A stretch of DNA of 64,000 bases from Todiramphus chloris collaris (Eukaryota; Chordata; Aves; Coraciiformes; Alcedinidae): contig JANVCC010000011.1 in NCBI GenBank assembly GCA_025345505.1, forward strand, positions 1,559,849-1,623,848. The letters run 5' to 3'. Each line of letters opens with the position of its first letter. Position 1 is the first letter of the stretch. The notes below the pieces were generated by a model. That model saw only the letters and a list, made by a program, of their open reading frames with translations. It ran no database searches and had not been told where the DNA came from. This document shows positions 61,413-64,000 of this stretch, in pieces. A program made the position numbers and the translations under genes.

Positions 61413-64000
61413 GCATGTAAGCAAAAGAATTAGGTAGTTTTATGATTAAAAAAAAAAAAAAAAAGGCTCTACAATTTCAAACTGTAATCAGAATTAGAGT
61501 GTAGTGACACCTGCCCTTTACGTGAGGCCAAGGCAAGTTCCTTTAGCTTACCACTTACCACCACCCCAGCAAATTCAGGAATCTTCTCCCGTATTTTATA
61601 TATACTTGCCTTTGTCTCACACACACAACAGACTAATAGAGTTGTTCATGAATCCTGACCATTTAATTCTTAAGAATTTAACCTTAAAAAGTTAAAAAAA
61701 AAAAAAAGTGCTTGTAGACTACAGTTGTAAAGATTCTGAAGGCAGCTATTAAAAGAGTAGTCTTCTTTGCCTGTCTTCAAAATACATCATTTTTCTCATT
61801 TATTGTGGTCATGGGGGTGTTTAGAGTAGATTTTTGAGAAGGGAAATAATAAAAATAAAAAAGCAATCATTCTGCAGCCAGTGCTCACATGCCTGAAGCA
61901 AGAGTTCCTTAGGTGCGTATTTTTACATTTAATTATGCTTTGGATTAGTTCTCCGAGATGTAACACAAAGCTAGAGAAACATTTCCCCTACTAACAGGGC
62001 TCCTTTTAGACCTGCAAGATACTATTTCCTCTGGTGAGTAAACCACTTGCAGTAATTGATGAAAATGCATTAGCTAACTTATATTCCCCCAAGCGGGATC
62101 TATGCAATCACTTTCTTGCTTGGATTTTTGAGCAACAACATGCCAAGATCGATTCTGCACATAGTCCAGCAATGCTTATCAGCTATTTTATTTGTGCAGT
62201 AAATATTTAAAAAAAATAGAATATATATAAATATAAAAATTAACAAGCCTCTAGCAGCTATTGATAGCTCTGTATTTAAGTTTTAAAAAAAACCCCAACA
62301 ACTTATCTTCCTGCAAAAATAATCCTCTGAAGCAGCAATATTTTAATGCACTTGCTTACAACCTGTGCCATCACAGAACCTCCAATTTGCAACTTAAGTG
62401 AACAGACAACTGAAAACATACAATAGAGATGACTGAAAACCTTCACACAAACATGACTGATGATTTGTTTGTTATTCTAACTGTATACGGTAGTTATGCA
62501 AGCTCCCATTCTTCCTAGGGGAAATCTTTCCTCAGACAAACTCAAGAATGCCAGAGACAACTACATTATAAAAAACTATGGTAATATCATAGTAATTCCA
62601 TAATAAAAAGAAGGAATTTTCACTACAGTCTCAGCGACTGATTACACTTTACAGCCCATCACTTTGCTACAGACTTTTCAACATGGACTTGCATTTTAAA
62701 CTGTTGTGTTGTTTTTTTCCTTTAATTGTTTCACATTGACAATGTCTACCAAGTTCTAGGAACCTAGAAGAGTTAAATGAAGAATCTATTTCAGGAGGGC
62801 AAAGTGGGGGAGATCTCCCCACAACCCACTCATTCATGAAATTCAAGAAAGTGAAAAAATTACTTGGTCCACTTAAAAGCAAAAGGCTTTAAGTAGGCTT
62901 TTTCTTTCCTAAATTAAAAAGATGGGCCCCGACCCAAGAAACAGATAGAAGTTAACAAGAAAGCAATTTTACTATTATTTTTGACTGCAAACATGGAATT
63001 ATCACTTTTAGGAGCAAGGAGGGAGAAAAATAATTAACCATTATTCAACAATTTAGGTATGAAGGCTGTTTTCCCAGATGTTTTGGTGGGCAGCCCAAAC
63101 AAGGAAATCCATACTAAAGGGCAACAGTGAAGACAGAGTCTTGGATTCAGATCTTTGCTGGCTGAACCATTTTTGCATCTTAATTCTTAATTAATAACCC
63201 CACCAAGAAAACAGAAGAGCATTCTTCATTTAACCAAACTATATAAATTCAGCCTTTTCACATAGGAGACAGTTAGCATGTAAATGATAATGAATCTGGC
63301 TCTCTGAGTGGATGCTGATTACTAGATAACTCATTAAGGGTGACTGTGTCAGGCTGTCACAAAGGCTGATTAGCCTCCCTCTAGCCAGTGGGGAGGGTCT
63401 CACTCCACAGGGGTATTCAGAGGAAGACCTGACCATAGTGGCCCTTTCTGCCCTTCTCAGTGACTCAGTGAAGCTGAGGAAGACTGCCAGGAAGCTCAGA
63501 ACTCCTCATCTTACAGTGACTTCTCTGAATCGCCTCCTTGTAACCACACAGGGACAAACTGGCGGCATCAATGACACATCTACAACTGGCAAACAGCTGT
63601 CAAGGACAGACAAAAATCAGCGTGAATCCCTTCACCACCGATATTGCTGTCAACCAGTGAACAGGTTAAGTGGATACTAGTGATAGCTAGGGACCAGATC
63701 AGACTAAGGAGTGAGGGCAAAAGGTACTATGAACTCTTCAAAGGGGTCTTATTCAGGAAATGAGTCTCTGCCTTTTGTGCTGCATTCAACACTGTCCAAA
63801 CACACCAACCAAAAGCCACCCTTGATGTGCAGAGCCCTAGTTTGCTAATCCTGCTCAGACTTGGGTGCTGAGCTAGTCACCCCATTAGAACAGCAGATCG
63901 GTAACCGGAGCTCTAGACATGCAGGAAACTCTATTGGCAAAGGCTGGAGCTGGTACACTCTCAGATAGCTACAGAAGATGGTGGAGGTTACCTGACTGGA
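61413..64000 (-). other. THAP12: Part of THAP12 intron 1
   Basis: This stretch lies upstream of the first visible exon. It contains no sequence matching the expected first exon, no GC-rich promoter and no obvious repeat except short A runs (61448-61464, 61696-61708). The first exon and CpG-rich promoter should lie beyond the right edge. Small open frames here look like chance. Confidence 0.75.

Noticed and set aside
61411-64000. First exon of THAP12
   Set aside because: No minus-strand Met-Pro with paired Cys codons and a donor was found, and no GC-rich promoter; it should lie beyond 64000.
1-64000. tRNA, rRNA or CRISPR-like arrays
   Set aside because: No cloverleaf with A and B boxes and no regularly spaced direct repeats with unique spacers were recognised; not expected of CRISPR in a vertebrate genome.

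Overview
This window is nuclear DNA from a bird. At least fifteen copies of the 3' end of the CR1 LINE, many ending in the usual ATTCTATG-type tail repeats, are scattered over both strands. Three long terminal repeats (LTRs) belong to endogenous retrovirus families common in bird genomes, and the one clear gene is interrupted by GT-AG introns. The LTR types suggest a neoavian bird rather than a galliform, but that is inference from memory of the repeat families.

Positions 1 to about 54,700 hold no protein-coding exon that I can recognise. This stretch is single-copy intergenic DNA broken up by CR1 fragments (both strands), LTRs near 3.4-4.5, 13.2-13.8 and 36.2-36.7 kb, and simple repeats: a GGGAAA array at 3.3 kb, a 21-G run at 30.35 kb, an AC array at 38.8 kb, an A/C-rich tract at 43.8 kb and a 31-A run at 49.86 kb. 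Two places show clear nesting: a CR1 inserted into an LTR (3.43-4.50 kb), and a CR1 inserted into an oppositely oriented CR1 (45.1-46.15 kb). Older, heavily diverged CR1-like copies are visible near 21.6 and 40.3 kb. A few repeat-free stretches (10.2-10.5 and 28.1-28.2 kb) carry clusters of recognisable transcription-factor motifs and are candidate enhancers.

Positions about 54,712 to 64,000 hold most of THAP12 (also called PRKRIR or P52rIPK) on the minus strand. Four exons are visible: the large last exon (56270-58218) and three small ones (58492-58528, 59581-59688, 61290-61410). They join in frame across canonical splice sites. A 3' UTR of about 1.55 kb ends just past an AATAAA signal. The first exon, with the start codon and the first zinc-binding cysteines of the THAP domain, lies beyond the right edge. 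The protein joins a THAP zinc finger to a body derived from a hAT-type transposase whose catalytic and zinc-binding signature positions have been replaced.

In mammals the gene on the 3' side of THAP12 is WNT11, on the same strand, with its promoter facing THAP12. If that order holds here, the 54 kb left of THAP12 is the upstream region of WNT11, and its unique segments are where WNT11 control elements would be sought. No WNT11 exon is visible in the window.
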